Shown here piece by piece: positions 30,801 to 41,058 of a DNA stretch of 64,000 nt. Under the pieces are notes generated by a model, which had not been told where the DNA came from, did no database searches, and saw nothing but the letters and a program-made list of their open reading frames with translations. Position 1 is the first letter of the stretch. Every line of letters starts with the position of its first letter. The stretch comes from Capitella teleta (Eukaryota; Annelida; Polychaeta; Capitellidae). The translations under genes and the position numbers were made by a program. The stretch is taken from assembly GCA_000328365.1 (NCBI GenBank), contig KB297895.1:125481-189480 (forward strand). Reading direction: 5' to 3'.

Positions 30801-31606
30801 CAACCCTCTGCCTCCCCCTCCCCCCGTGGCCACTGCACCTCCCCCCCCTCCCTCTCCCGCCCCTGCCCCCGCACCCACTCCACCGTCAAGCTCCATGCCC
30901 AGCAGTTCTAGTGAGTAGCGCATTCATCTGCCTCCTCTGTCATTACTCATGCTCTTTCATCCACAGCGCCCAAAATGTCCACACCAGGGGGCATGGCGGT
31001 GGAGCCAGAGTCTGAGGCAATGATGTCCTTCCTCATCCCCTCGCATGAACTCACGGAACGACAGCGTAAACTGGTTGAAGAAGATCAAACACAGACGCTT
31101 GATCAGCAAGAAAACATGAAGATCAGTGGCACCAACGCCCGCCATATGGTTATGCAGAAACTTATGCGCAAGGCCTCAGAGGTTGCCTCCTCACTGGAAA
31201 TTGTCAATTATTGCAGTTTCTTTCTTTTCCACTTCAGAATCGGGTTATGGTTTTACGTAATATGGTTGGACCAGAAGACTTGGATGAAGAGCTGGAAAGT
31301 GAAGTCACTGACGAATGCGGCAAGTTTGGGCCTGTGAATCGAGTGATCATTTACCAGGAGAAGCAGTCAGAAGATGAAGACGCTGAAGTGATTGTTAAAA
31401 TATTTGTGGAATTTCTCCAGTCTCCAGGTATTGAGTAAATTTGTTATTTTGTTAATTGGCATATAAGTGGGATGTTTTTTTTTTCTTTTTCTTCAGCTGT
31501 CGACGCAGGAATAAAATCTCTCAACGGACGCTATTTTGGAGGGCGAATAGTTTCCGCTCAGAAATACGATCAAGATATGTACGAGGCCAATGACCTCTCG
31601 GGTTGA
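27842..31606 (+). CDS. PUF60: PUF60, poly(U)-binding splicing factor (Half pint)
   Basis: Splicing factor that binds uridine-rich 3' splice-site tracts with U2AF and SF3B. Exons: 27842-27887, 29180-29472, 29530-29802, 29854-30053, 30105-30207, 30262-30381, 30488-30520, 30573-30747, 30800-30910, 30967-31181, 31238-31427, 31497-31606. From the first of two adjacent ATGs (27869) the model encodes 613 residues (human about 559). N-terminal [19 protein letters not shown] is diagnostic. RRM1 (124-195) starts RIYVGSI with GFAFIEY. RRM2 (221-296) starts RIYVTSI with GYGFIEY. A Pro/Ala-rich linker follows, then ARHMVMQKL and a U2AF-homology motif (from about 517) with its RxF loop GRYFGGR. The first exon has an AG acceptor in front and stays open upstream, so a further 5' exon is likely and the start is not certain. 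Intron 1 is 1292 bp against about 50-110 for the others. Confidence 0.95.
27849..27872 (+). promoter_or_regulatory. Short upstream ORF overlapping the PUF60 start
   Basis: An ATG at 27849 opens seven codons and stops at TGA 27870-27872. That stop overlaps the first main ATG (27869) and abuts the second (27872). This stop-start overlap could tune initiation if this exon is in the 5' leader. Confidence 0.35.
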
Positions 31607-31707
31607 ATGATCTCTATGTTCATTTCATCATTTTTTGTGTCTTTCATGTATGCTCACATGCTTTGTGTTCCATGTCAAACATCAAATTCATCCATTCGTC
31701 TTTTTGC

Positions 31708-31713
31708 AATAAA
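31708..31713 (+). promoter_or_regulatory. Poly(A) signal of PUF60
   Basis: AATAAA about 100 bases after the PUF60 stop codon. Confidence 0.65.
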
Positions 31714-31799
31714 TTCATCTCAATATTGAAATCAGTTGATGAATTACTTTTCTTGCAATCCCTGAATGGCAATTTCCTAATCGTTTGTACTTAAGTGCT

Positions 31800-32416
31800 G
31801 GTATATAATATACACATGTATGTGTGTTGTACACCGAGCCATGTTAGAAATTACACTTAGTATATTCTCATCAAGTTCTGCATGAGAATGAATTGAACTT
31901 GGATAAGTCTTTTAGATAACTAGGCTTGTGGTTTGGATTCCTTGTCGAGATCTGAGGCCTGCTTTCTGCTGTTTCCTTGTGGCAAATGGTATCAGCAAGA
32001 GCTGTTATGAAGCCATGGCCATAACGACATCGAAAGCATTACATTAAAAAAAAATGTTTTAGTAATTAGTCTGCTAGCTGCTCTCTGTGACACTAGATGC
32101 TTAAGTTACCGCTAAATACACTTCCTCAGATTCACTGGATGATCCACCCAAGAATGCGAAACTTCAGGTGACGACCAACAGGGATCATGCCACCCCACTG
32201 AGGCATACAGGCCTATCTGCTCTCTTTCAGACTGCTCATGTCACCATCAGTTCCCGTAATTATGATATAATCCCAACCAGAACTGGACTCATTGGCATAT
32301 GAGTCACCATAGATTCTTAAGAATATATTATATAAGAATACGACAACAATAACGAAAAGACAATAGGTTTACATGTACACAATTATTGACGTCAATAACT
32401 ACAATGTACTACCACG
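31800..32416. other. Intergenic, no gene recognised
   Basis: Region between the convergent PUF60 and the minus-strand repeat protein. Nothing supported. Confidence 0.5.
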
Positions 32417-33166
32417 TCAGAATTCGTTCATTTCGATGTGACCGGGGTCAATGCGACTTGCACCACTTTCGCCTTTCACAACCGGCGTCGATCCACGCCT
32501 GCGGCCGGTTCCGTTTAGTAGTCGCATGGCGCATTCAGACTCAGAGCTGCCAAGCGGAAATCCTCTAGTTTGCGAAAGTCGAATGCAGTCGATGGGCGTG
32601 GAAAGTCGACGACTGCATCTGCTCAGCACTCGGGGAACACACCGTATTTCAGAATAAGCAGGCGAAACGACCACCGACTGTGAGAAAGGAAGAAGTTCAG
32701 GGGTCGAGTTGCGGCTTATGCTTTCCCAGGGCAGCTGGAGTCTTGACGGCGAGTCAGAATGACTGCTGGGTGATGGCGCAAACTGGTTGGAGTCGGGAGT
32801 GGAGCTTTGCATCGTCGGTGTCGAACCTCGTCTAATACTCCGGTTTAGCAATCGCACTGGAAATGACAGATCGTTATAACGGGGTGGGCATTGAAGGGGA
32901 CCAGGCGCAGGACTTTGGGAATGACCAGATTGTGGGAAGAGGAAATAATCGGGCGTCGAATCGCGACCAGTACTCTCACCCAACAATCGCACGCGTAGCG
33001 GGGAATCTGTATAACTTCGAAGGCATTGCACAGTTTGTGGGAAGGGCAGGGAGTTTGTTATTCGACTGGAGAGACGAGGGTTTTTAAGAGCGGAGAGAAA
33101 CTCAACAATGCGACCCTGGGGACTAGGATCTGTGAGGACTGGGGCACCGAACACCTTCGTTTCCAT
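32417..33166 (-). CDS. Hypothetical protein with five RxSTP repeats
   Basis: Single open frame of 249 residues from the first in-frame ATG; it stays open about 40-50 bp further upstream without another ATG. Not recognised as a known family. Five degenerate repeats of about 35-45 residues are visible. Each has a hydrophobic-basic lead (VRLL, QLPW or VLSR) and then a core: STGRDSTP, SIRRGSTP, SISRNSTP, CSRRLSTP, GTGRRRGSTP. The cores look like basophilic-kinase sites and R-x-x-S-x-P 14-3-3-type motifs. The rest is Ser/Pro-rich, so probably disordered. No signal peptide or membrane segment. It starts about 100 bases after the stop of the minus-strand membrane protein, so it could also be an exon of that locus. 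A 750-base frame is long for chance in this AT-rich DNA, and the repeat pattern is kept at protein level, which favours real coding. Confidence 0.45.
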   Translation of the reverse strand: METKVFGAPVLTDPSPQGRIVEFLSALKNPRLSSRITNSLPFPQTVQCLRSYTDSPLRVRLLGESTGRDSTPDYFLFPQSGHSQSPAPGPLQCPPRYNDLSFPVRLLNRSIRRGSTPTMQSSTPDSNQFAPSPSSHSDSPSRLQLPWESISRNSTPELLPFSQSVVVSPAYSEIRCVPRVLSRCSRRLSTPIDCIRLSQTRGFPLGSSESECAMRLLNGTGRRRGSTPVVKGESGASRIDPGHIEMNEF

Positions 33167-33265
33167 GGCACCGTCACTCTCCTCGATCCAACCGAAGTGA
33201 ACACACACGGCGTGCGTGAAATGAATTGATGTTGTGCATCTGATTACGATAGATTAAACTCCTGT

Positions 33266-34419
33266 TTACTTGAATGCGGGGCTGAAGATGAGGAGGCAGT
33301 CTGGCGTCAAGAGGATCAGAGAGGTTCCCAGGCAGAGGACGATGATGTCGAATTTTGTGTTGAAGAGACTGTTGGAGAGCGTTACCAAGAAGCCACCCAC
33401 GATGTTACACAACCCGACACTAACAAACAGCTCAGTAAACTTCATCTAAAGAAGATAAATTCGTATGTCATTGTCATTGGTGTATAACATGTTAACGAAA
33501 TTCACGACTCAACCCAAAGCGATTACATTGTCATGTATCAGTGAGATATACTCTTTAAGTGTCAATGTTATAATTCCTAGCTAAATGTACCCAGTGTGGC
33601 TCAGTGTCCGTGTAATCAATTTGTCTCTGTTTAGACGCGTGTAATATCTGTATGAAGACTTACGTGGATATAATTCAGCATGAACCTGTCTCCCCGAACG
33701 CCTTTCTTGTATGATTTCCAATGGTAAATCACCATATGGGTGAAGGCCAACGACGGAAGGGCGGGCAGGGCGAGCAGAAGCCACTCAGATATCAAATCGG
33801 AACGAAGCGAAAATCTCGGAGGCAACATGCAATGTATCCGGAATGCACTCCTTTTTGATCCATACCCCCGCCAAGGACGGTGGCCGAGCAGAGGGAGTAT
33901 CCACGGGAGGCTGTAGGCCATCTTCCTCCACCTCCTCTTTTTTGTCTTCTTAGTGATGACGTCTACCTTTGTGATGTTCAACAACCACCAGTGGTGACAA
34001 CTGAGCATAAAGCTGGTTGCTCTTCTGTGCATAGATGCCTCGATCAGATAGAGGCACAGGTATGACGTCACAACACATCTAGAGTCGCCCATATGTCCCA
34101 TCGCTTCATTCGGATCCAGGAACCTCCGGAGGATGGCCGAGCAGAGGAAGGTGCCCAGAGCGATGTCCGGGATGAATGTGGCTGTGATGGCCGTAAGCAC
34201 GTATTTGCGCAGCTTGGCGTTCTTCCAGACGACGTAGGCGATGGGTGGTTAAGCGATGACGAGGTGCAACGCGCAGATAGTGACAAAGATGGCCAAGATG
34301 ATGACATCGCGACACGGTCTGCCAAGTAGAACATGTTTCCAGAGATGCTGTTTCCAGCATATGTTTGCAGTTTCCAGCATATGGCTGCAGAATGGAAGCA
34401 CGCATCCGTAAACACTCTT
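33266..34419 (-). pseudogene. Multi-pass membrane protein, frame disrupted
   Basis: Two exons are apparent on the minus strand: about 34419-33664 (acceptor GAATGCAG; donor CAC then GTAAGT) and 33445-33266 (acceptor TTTAG, stop TAA). The phase-0 join gives LNYIH-MKFTELFVSV. Hydrophobic helices include VIILAIFVTICALHLVIA, VLTAITATFIPDIALGTFLC, WLLLALPALPSLAFTHMVIY, LFVSVGLCNIVGGFLVTL and FDIIVLCLGTSLILLTPDCL, so at least five membrane segments. In the first exon an in-frame TAA falls right after the first of these (near 34250). The more N-terminal text (SGNMFYLADRV) is in a different frame, implying a one-base shift near 34310-34320. It could be a young pseudogene, an allele, or sequence error. 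Family not recognised, and further 5' exons are not identified. Confidence 0.5.
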
Positions 34420-35577
34420 CTGCATTCAAAGTGATAATTGTAAAAAAAAATTGATTGAGGTCTTAGTATTGCTACTGTTTGGGGTTTTGCAATGTGATTG
34501 CCATGGCAATGATTAGCGCCTTTGATGCGAATCAATCTAATCAACCTCCTCATCACAAATAGAGCAGAGAGTTATCTAATTATGAGAATATATGGAACAT
34601 TCCCTGGAAGGTAACAATTGAACAAAGGGATTATTGCTCAGACTCACGATGCTGTGCGACCATACATGGCAATCAACCGTTGCCTGCTAATTTTAATTTA
34701 GTGGCGTCATCAGAGCGTAAACTTAAATACTATTTCAACGTTTCATTTATCAAATGTACTATTTAATCCTGTCGTAAATATTTGAATACACATGTTTTCA
34801 AAGATTTGAAGAGGAAAACGAATATGTGCATACAATAGCCGCCCGTGGTCATGTAGCAGGTTCTATGAACTTCTAGTTCCATTGGCCTCGGGTGTGGGCC
34901 GGAACCCCGAACTCATTCCTGGGTAAATGGTTCGTTAATATGTGGCGCTCTTTTTTATCCCACAGCTTTGTACAACAAAGTTGAATTAAACTATTGTTTC
35001 ATTACCGACTATGATTGTCATACTTTTGCCTATAATACTTCACTGGTTCCACGATCAGATGAATACTTCTATTGCACCTTTAAGGAAGTCAGTCTACAGC
35101 TGTGATAGTCACATCCCAGATCAGTACATCCGAAGGTTGATTGGAGATGAACAAGGAACACGCGTTGGCGTTTGTTTTAGGCCAATCGCATGACACCGAT
35201 GGATTATAGGCCACTGTCATGGTGTTAGGCCTACAAAGTTTACATTCCGTAACATAACGAGTGCATAAGGAAAATTCACAACGCACTGCCTCAAAAGCCT
35301 GTATCATAACGTATCATTTTGTACAACGGTGTGTTGTGTACCGATTCTTGTTCGTTTCATTGGATTTCACCATCGCGAAGGATTAAAATCGCACGGGATG
35401 CGGTGAGTCACATTCAGAAGTATTTATACTAAGTTTTTCTAATAATAACATTCCCCTATTTCCTGACCAAACACGGATAAATTGTATTCACAATGCGATC
35501 AGCTGATCAGTGGGCGATAATCTGGCGATACATCGTTCACTGCTTCTGTCGACTGAGTTCCCAAATCGTAAACCAAT

Positions 35578-35586
35578 TATAAATAG
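35578..35586 (+). promoter_or_regulatory. TATA-box-like element
   Basis: A perfect TATAAATAG lies about 79 bases before the ATG of the small peptide frame at 35657. Confidence 0.3.
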
Positions 35587-35656
35587 ACCACGATGAGGTC
35601 TCATTAATGTTCACTGTAATATATCTAAACAATTATTGTTTACTATTCCTAGAAAT

Positions 35657-35860
35657 ATGAAGATATCTGTTGTTCAATTGTTATTATTGAAAATTTTCAA
35701 TGATGCGGTGTGTGAAAAGGCATACTCGCATAGGGATGATAGGATGATTGAAGAAATAAAAAAGGCGCATATGCGAATCATAAAATGTGACACAATGAAG
35801 TATCCTTTCCTTCGCCATATGGTGTTACATTGTGAGGATTGGTACATCGTACAGGCTTAA
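35657..35860 (+). CDS. Possible small secreted peptide
   Basis: Frame of 67 residues. It begins MKISVVQLLLLKIFNDAVC, which looks like a short signal sequence, followed by a charged helix-forming middle (EEIKKAHMRIIK) and three Cys in all. No family recognised. In its favour are the TATA-like box upstream and an AG acceptor directly before the start (35651-35652), with a donor-like GTGAGT at about 35404. Against it, the frame is short and no poly(A) signal or similarity is evident. Confidence 0.2.
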   Translation: MKISVVQLLLLKIFNDAVCEKAYSHRDDRMIEEIKKAHMRIIKCDTMKYPFLRHMVLHCEDWYIVQA

Positions 35861-36945
35861 TTTTTATTCCAACATTTATTTATTCCCATGACAATGTCAT
35901 TGCAGCCTGTTCTCAATTTTCATGTAAATCTATAATTTTTCTGTGGTTTGGTGCCAAGTGGTTGTGTGTGGAATGAATTTGTGCTTCAGCATCATGCATC
36001 TCCTTCATCTTAGTGTTTGTATTGTGCATAATTTGCTTCAACTTAGCTTAATTAGTGAATAAGACTTGTGTATTCATTAAAATGACCATTACTTTTGAAA
36101 CATTTTGCATCATGGCATGCATGTCATGCAATATGCCATGGACATCAGCAGATGTTGCTAAAAGATGTCATATAAATTATGTTCAGTCTCCAAGTAGTTT
36201 TTACCTGTTCATGTGATAGTCATTATCAGTGCTTATCCTTGAGAGTTGGGAAAAAAACTATCTGTCCAAGTACCGGTAATGATTTTCTTTTATAGATACA
36301 GTAACAGTGTCAAGGACTTCACTATCAATTATTTCAAACTTGATAATTGTATTATTCGTTGCATGATCATCAATTTATTATAATATGAGTCTTATGGTGT
36401 ATCAATCTATGTTATCATAGGTCAAAGCGACCACATTTTAATTTCCCATTGAGTTTCACAGTGGTTAAACTGCTTTTCATTACTAGCTCCATTGCTCTGA
36501 TATATTGTCTGAATGACTACATGTGTGCCATTGGTCGGTGTGCGTACCAACGCATCCTCCTATGCCTCTCCACTATACTAATGTTGGTCTATTGTATTCT
36601 TTTTCTCTTTTTCTGCCATTGAATAATATTATGGCCTTTTATTCAAGTCATAAACAATGTATAAGTGATTCCAAATCTTCACAGTAGTGCAATTGAAATG
36701 AAATTTTTAGTAATTTTGGAAATTTAATTTTCAATTCTTGGCCATGCACCTTATCATCATGGGTTAATCATAAATACATGAATAATTAGACTCAGTTAAC
36801 TTATTATTCAAACTATTTTGACATGATTCTACCGATTATTGATGTAGTAGACACCCTTGAATAGTGTAAGTGATGAGGCCTTTTTGACCAATTTATATGA
36901 GGCGCTAAAGTGCATTATGATTACCTCGACTCTGTAGGTCTTGAA

Positions 36946-37282
36946 GGGGCACCAAATAGCTCAGTGGGTTAAACCGGCTGACTGCAATCCTATGCCGACC
37001 GTGGGGGTCGAGGTCCCGGGTTTGAGACCTGATCAGGCCATGGACGTTATGATTGTGAATTGTAATTGTAATTCATTATAATTGTAATTCTTCAGTAACT
37101 CTGCAGTGCTGCCCAACTGCGTAACAAGCACTGTGTACTACTGTCTATGGTGGTATACAGGATAAAGAACCCTTGGGATTTATCGATAAGAGTTGGGGAA
37201 ACCCCGGTCCCAGGCCTTCTGTTCTGGCGCCCGTATCATCCGATTGGTTTGGGTGGAGCCGTAAAACCCCATCACTCACGCA
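36946..37282 (+). mobile_element. tRNA-derived SINE with 15-bp target duplication
   Basis: A-box TAGCTCAGTGGG and B-box GGGTTTGAGACC lie at the head. A fixed core includes CAGTGCTGCCCAACTGCGTA, CCCCGGTCCCAGG and TGGAGCCGTAAAACCCCATC, with a CACTCACGC tail. Both sides carry TCTGTAGGTCTTGAA (36931-36945 and 37283-37297), a perfect target-site duplication. This is a complete copy. Confidence 0.92.
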
Positions 37283-40200
37283 TCTGTAGGTCTTGAAATT
37301 TCATATGGAAATATAGCTATCGGTATATACATGATGTCATGCACATGCACAGTAAGTGTACGTATTGCATGTGAGCTGAAATCAAAACTATAATTTTTCA
37401 CAAGTTTTCATTTAATATATTGTACTCAAAATGACAAATGAGTGCCACAGGCCAATTGTGAATGGATGGGCTGTTGACTAGCACTACAATGTATAGAAGT
37501 ATATTATAATTGAGAATCTTGTCAAGTAGATTAGCATTAATATATTTCCATTGTTTTTTAGGTCATCCTCCAGCATTGTTTCCGTTCAGCTACCATTGAA
37601 TCACAACTGATATCTCAGAGCACAACAGAAGTGTGCAATTCACAAAAGCATCTGAATGATCCTATAATAGATAGTGTCCACACAGCCATTGTAACAATTA
37701 CGTGTCTCTTTTCTCATCTTACTATTATGAGATGCGTTATGATTTACAATGTACTACTCGATTGCGTTATGATTTCCCAAACCTCGATGTTGGTTCTATT
37801 GATGTCCGAAAGAGAATGTCGCATTAGCATGCTGCGTGCAAGAGAGTGCAATTATGACTGAAATGACGAAATTGTTTTTAAGGAAATTATTTATTATGAT
37901 TTTTCTTCAAGAGGAATGCTTCATTGGACACTACGTTAGGGTATAGCCACCATTAACGGAAAATCCTGGCAAAATGTTGCATAAGATAGTGAAGACTGCA
38001 CGTTCTGTGTCATTGCCATGGGTTACCATCCATTTAACAGTCCTTGCGATTGTAAGAACTTTCATTGATGATTCTTGATTGAAACAGTTGCACACAGAAT
38101 AATTCCATGTCAGGTTTCCTTGTTCAATCAATGCATAAAATTATCAATAACCGCTTGTATCATTGGTATAGTCTGTTGATATTATGGTCAAATTATTTTG
38201 TTAGGATGATTATTGATACAATATTTATGTTTCATAACTCACATAAATCAATGATACATTTCATTTTGACAATAACAATATTCAAATTTTAACTCAAATT
38301 TTAACCTTTTCGCTGATGCTGCATTTATAATATTGATAAGCATTCTTGCTTTGGTGCGTTTTTTTTCCACAACATTTTCTAAGAAGTTGATGTTGAAATA
38401 AATGCATAAAAATGGTATGCTTGTTGGCTAAATTCGTTTGCAATTAAGCAATTCGAAGAAAACAGAACAGCTGTGCATTACAAACCTCATTCAATCTGAA
38501 TTAAAAAGGTCTCAATTTAAATCATATAATTTGACAGTTTCTGAATTAATCTTCTTAATCATCTCCATAATAAAGTGATTTGAATTGTAATCATATTTAC
38601 ATTTATATATATATATATTTTTTTTTAGACGATTGAACATTGGCACACGTGTCGATAGTTCATTGGTTGTGGTAATGGTTAAACACTGAGCGAAGATCAG
38701 TGAAATTATATCAGCCTTTGATACGCGCCTCACTCGCTGTTGTTAGCATTGGATTACATGCAAGCACCGGTACAGTTGTTGAAGAGGCTCACGGAGGTTC
38801 CCTCCCCTATACCAGGCTTGTTACAATCCTCATCTCTCCCCCACTAGTATGCTCATAGCGACGACCATCTATCTCATGCTGAGAATCCGATTCTTTATCT
38901 GTCACGGAAACTGATATAATCAAGACGCACAATCCCTGCGTACAAATCTAGAGTCAACACATGAAGCTTCTTTTCACAACAGCGTCCCGCAGTGAGCAAT
39001 ATTTCGCTTTCGTCTTAAGACCAAAGAGACAACAGAGCAACTCTGCTCCTCCGGACGACGTCGCCTTTGTGCAAATCCCCGCGCGCCAATTTCATTGAAT
39101 TAATCCGTTTCTTTTGTCCGACTTCTTGGCCGAGGAGAAGATCACGATTCTTCAGTCCGCTTCGTGAATCAAACAGTCGCAATGAATATCCTGCAATTTG
39201 TCACTGTGTCGATGTCGTTCTCTTTTTAGGATTGTTTCGCGTCGAACAGGTCGAAATGGATGCGCGGTTTGCGTGCTGGCAGATCGCTTATTGCATCGAT
39301 CAAAGTGTGCTTTTTATTCTTCTTACCTCAGCTGTGAATATTACATGTACCCGATGACCTCTGTCTCGCATTTGGGACAATTGGTATCAAGAAGGTTAGT
39401 GATTCTGTGTTATACTTACTGATTGCAACGATCAAAGCGTTCATGTCGTGCCCCGTGTCGACGTCGAATGGTGAGATTTCTTTGTATCACCTGCGTCTTG
39501 GTAACAGGTGTTGGAAATCGACTCCGCGTCACACTGTCACTCAGAAGGAAATGTTGTTAAGAGGGAGAGATTATGAGAAACTTTCTAATCGCTATGAAAT
39601 TATCAAACTTTCATAATTTTCGGAAATATTTCTTTATAATATCGATATAGAGTTGGCAGCTACCGTTACAGCAGTACACGTATAAAGATGTGAAAGAATA
39701 TTAATTTACAGTTGATTCTTGATTTTATTTACGCCCGATTGATACTTATGAGAGCTCAGCTTCCCTTAAAGCTATTTCAATACAAAAACTGAGAGACAAG
39801 AACCTGAACTACAGTATAATCATTGTGGATCACTTTATCCCTAGCCTCAAAACACCTTCCTAACAGCCCTGTTGCACGACAAGAAATCATAGACTACGCA
39901 GACATGTTATATATCGAGTACAGTACCGTAGTAATATAGTACCGGCATTCTTATTAGTTTCATGTGTTGTGTTTCTGTGACCTAATGTACTAATGTAGCT
40001 GGCAGGATTATAAAAACAACATCTCTATTATGGACGATGTTGATATAAAATTGCACACAGGAGTAATTGGCCAATCATATACTTTATTGCATGCATATTT
40101 TGTTTGTGCATGCGTTGCTCTTACAATACTTGCGACACCGTTGGTTCGCGTAGAATGAATATACGAGAACTGCATGAGAGGTTCTCATGTTTAGAGGTCA

Positions 40201-41029
40201 ACAATCTCTGGTGGCAATTTCATTAGCAGCACAAGCAGCAACATTAGTCCAGATATGCGGACCTACTTTCGGAGGACATCGTTATTGAGACGCTGTCCGC
40301 GGCTTGGTCACTTGATCCTGCGCAATCAACGCGACAGCTGGCCCCGACTCAGGTTTCTCAGGTAGCGCCCGACCTGCCACGCCCGACGAAGATTAACGCG
40401 GCGTCCAGTCCAATTTACTTGCGCGTCGACCGACGCCATGATCAGTGAAAATGCCGGTGTAATCACCGCTTTCTTCCGCTGCGCATATCTATAGTCTGCT
40501 TTGGCTCTTCTTTCCCTTCTCTTCGCTTTCCCTCTTGCTCCTCATTTGGGGTCGCGTCAATCATCATTGCAATTTTATCGTAGGTAAATATGCGCACGCC
40601 AGAAAGGGCCCAGGTCGCTTCCGTCGCCGTGTCACTCACTCCGTCCACGCAATATGTGCTCCGTCTTTTGGCTGCCGGTATTTATAGCTGGTCATATATT
40701 GTTGATTGTCACGTGTCAGTTGCTTCGATCTCTTTTGATGAAAACACCGTCGTGATCACGCACTGGCTTCCGTGTTGTATATTTTTTATGATGTACTGTG
40801 TGGTGCACCTTATTTGTTCAGTGTGTGGGCGCATACAAAGCAGCGACCCAAGAGATGCAAGCATCCTTGCACTCCTCGCAGTCGTTCACATTCCGCGGAT
40901 ATTGTGGCGACGACGGGGTCGGACCGCTGACCCGCTGCTTGTTCATCGCGGATAACGAGCGCGCAGTCGTTTGTTGGTCGGATGTGGCTTTGCATTAAAG
41001 ATGTGTTGCTTCTCGATCTAAGAAGATAA

Positions 41030-41058
41030 CCCCCCCCCCCCCCACACACACACACACT
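41030..41058. repeat. Poly(C) plus (CA)n microsatellite
   Basis: Fourteen C followed by about seven CA units. Confidence 0.9.

Noticed and set aside
36946-37020. Functional tRNA gene
   Set aside because: A- and B-box are present, but the cloverleaf is not maintained, and the unit continues into a SINE core with a target duplication.
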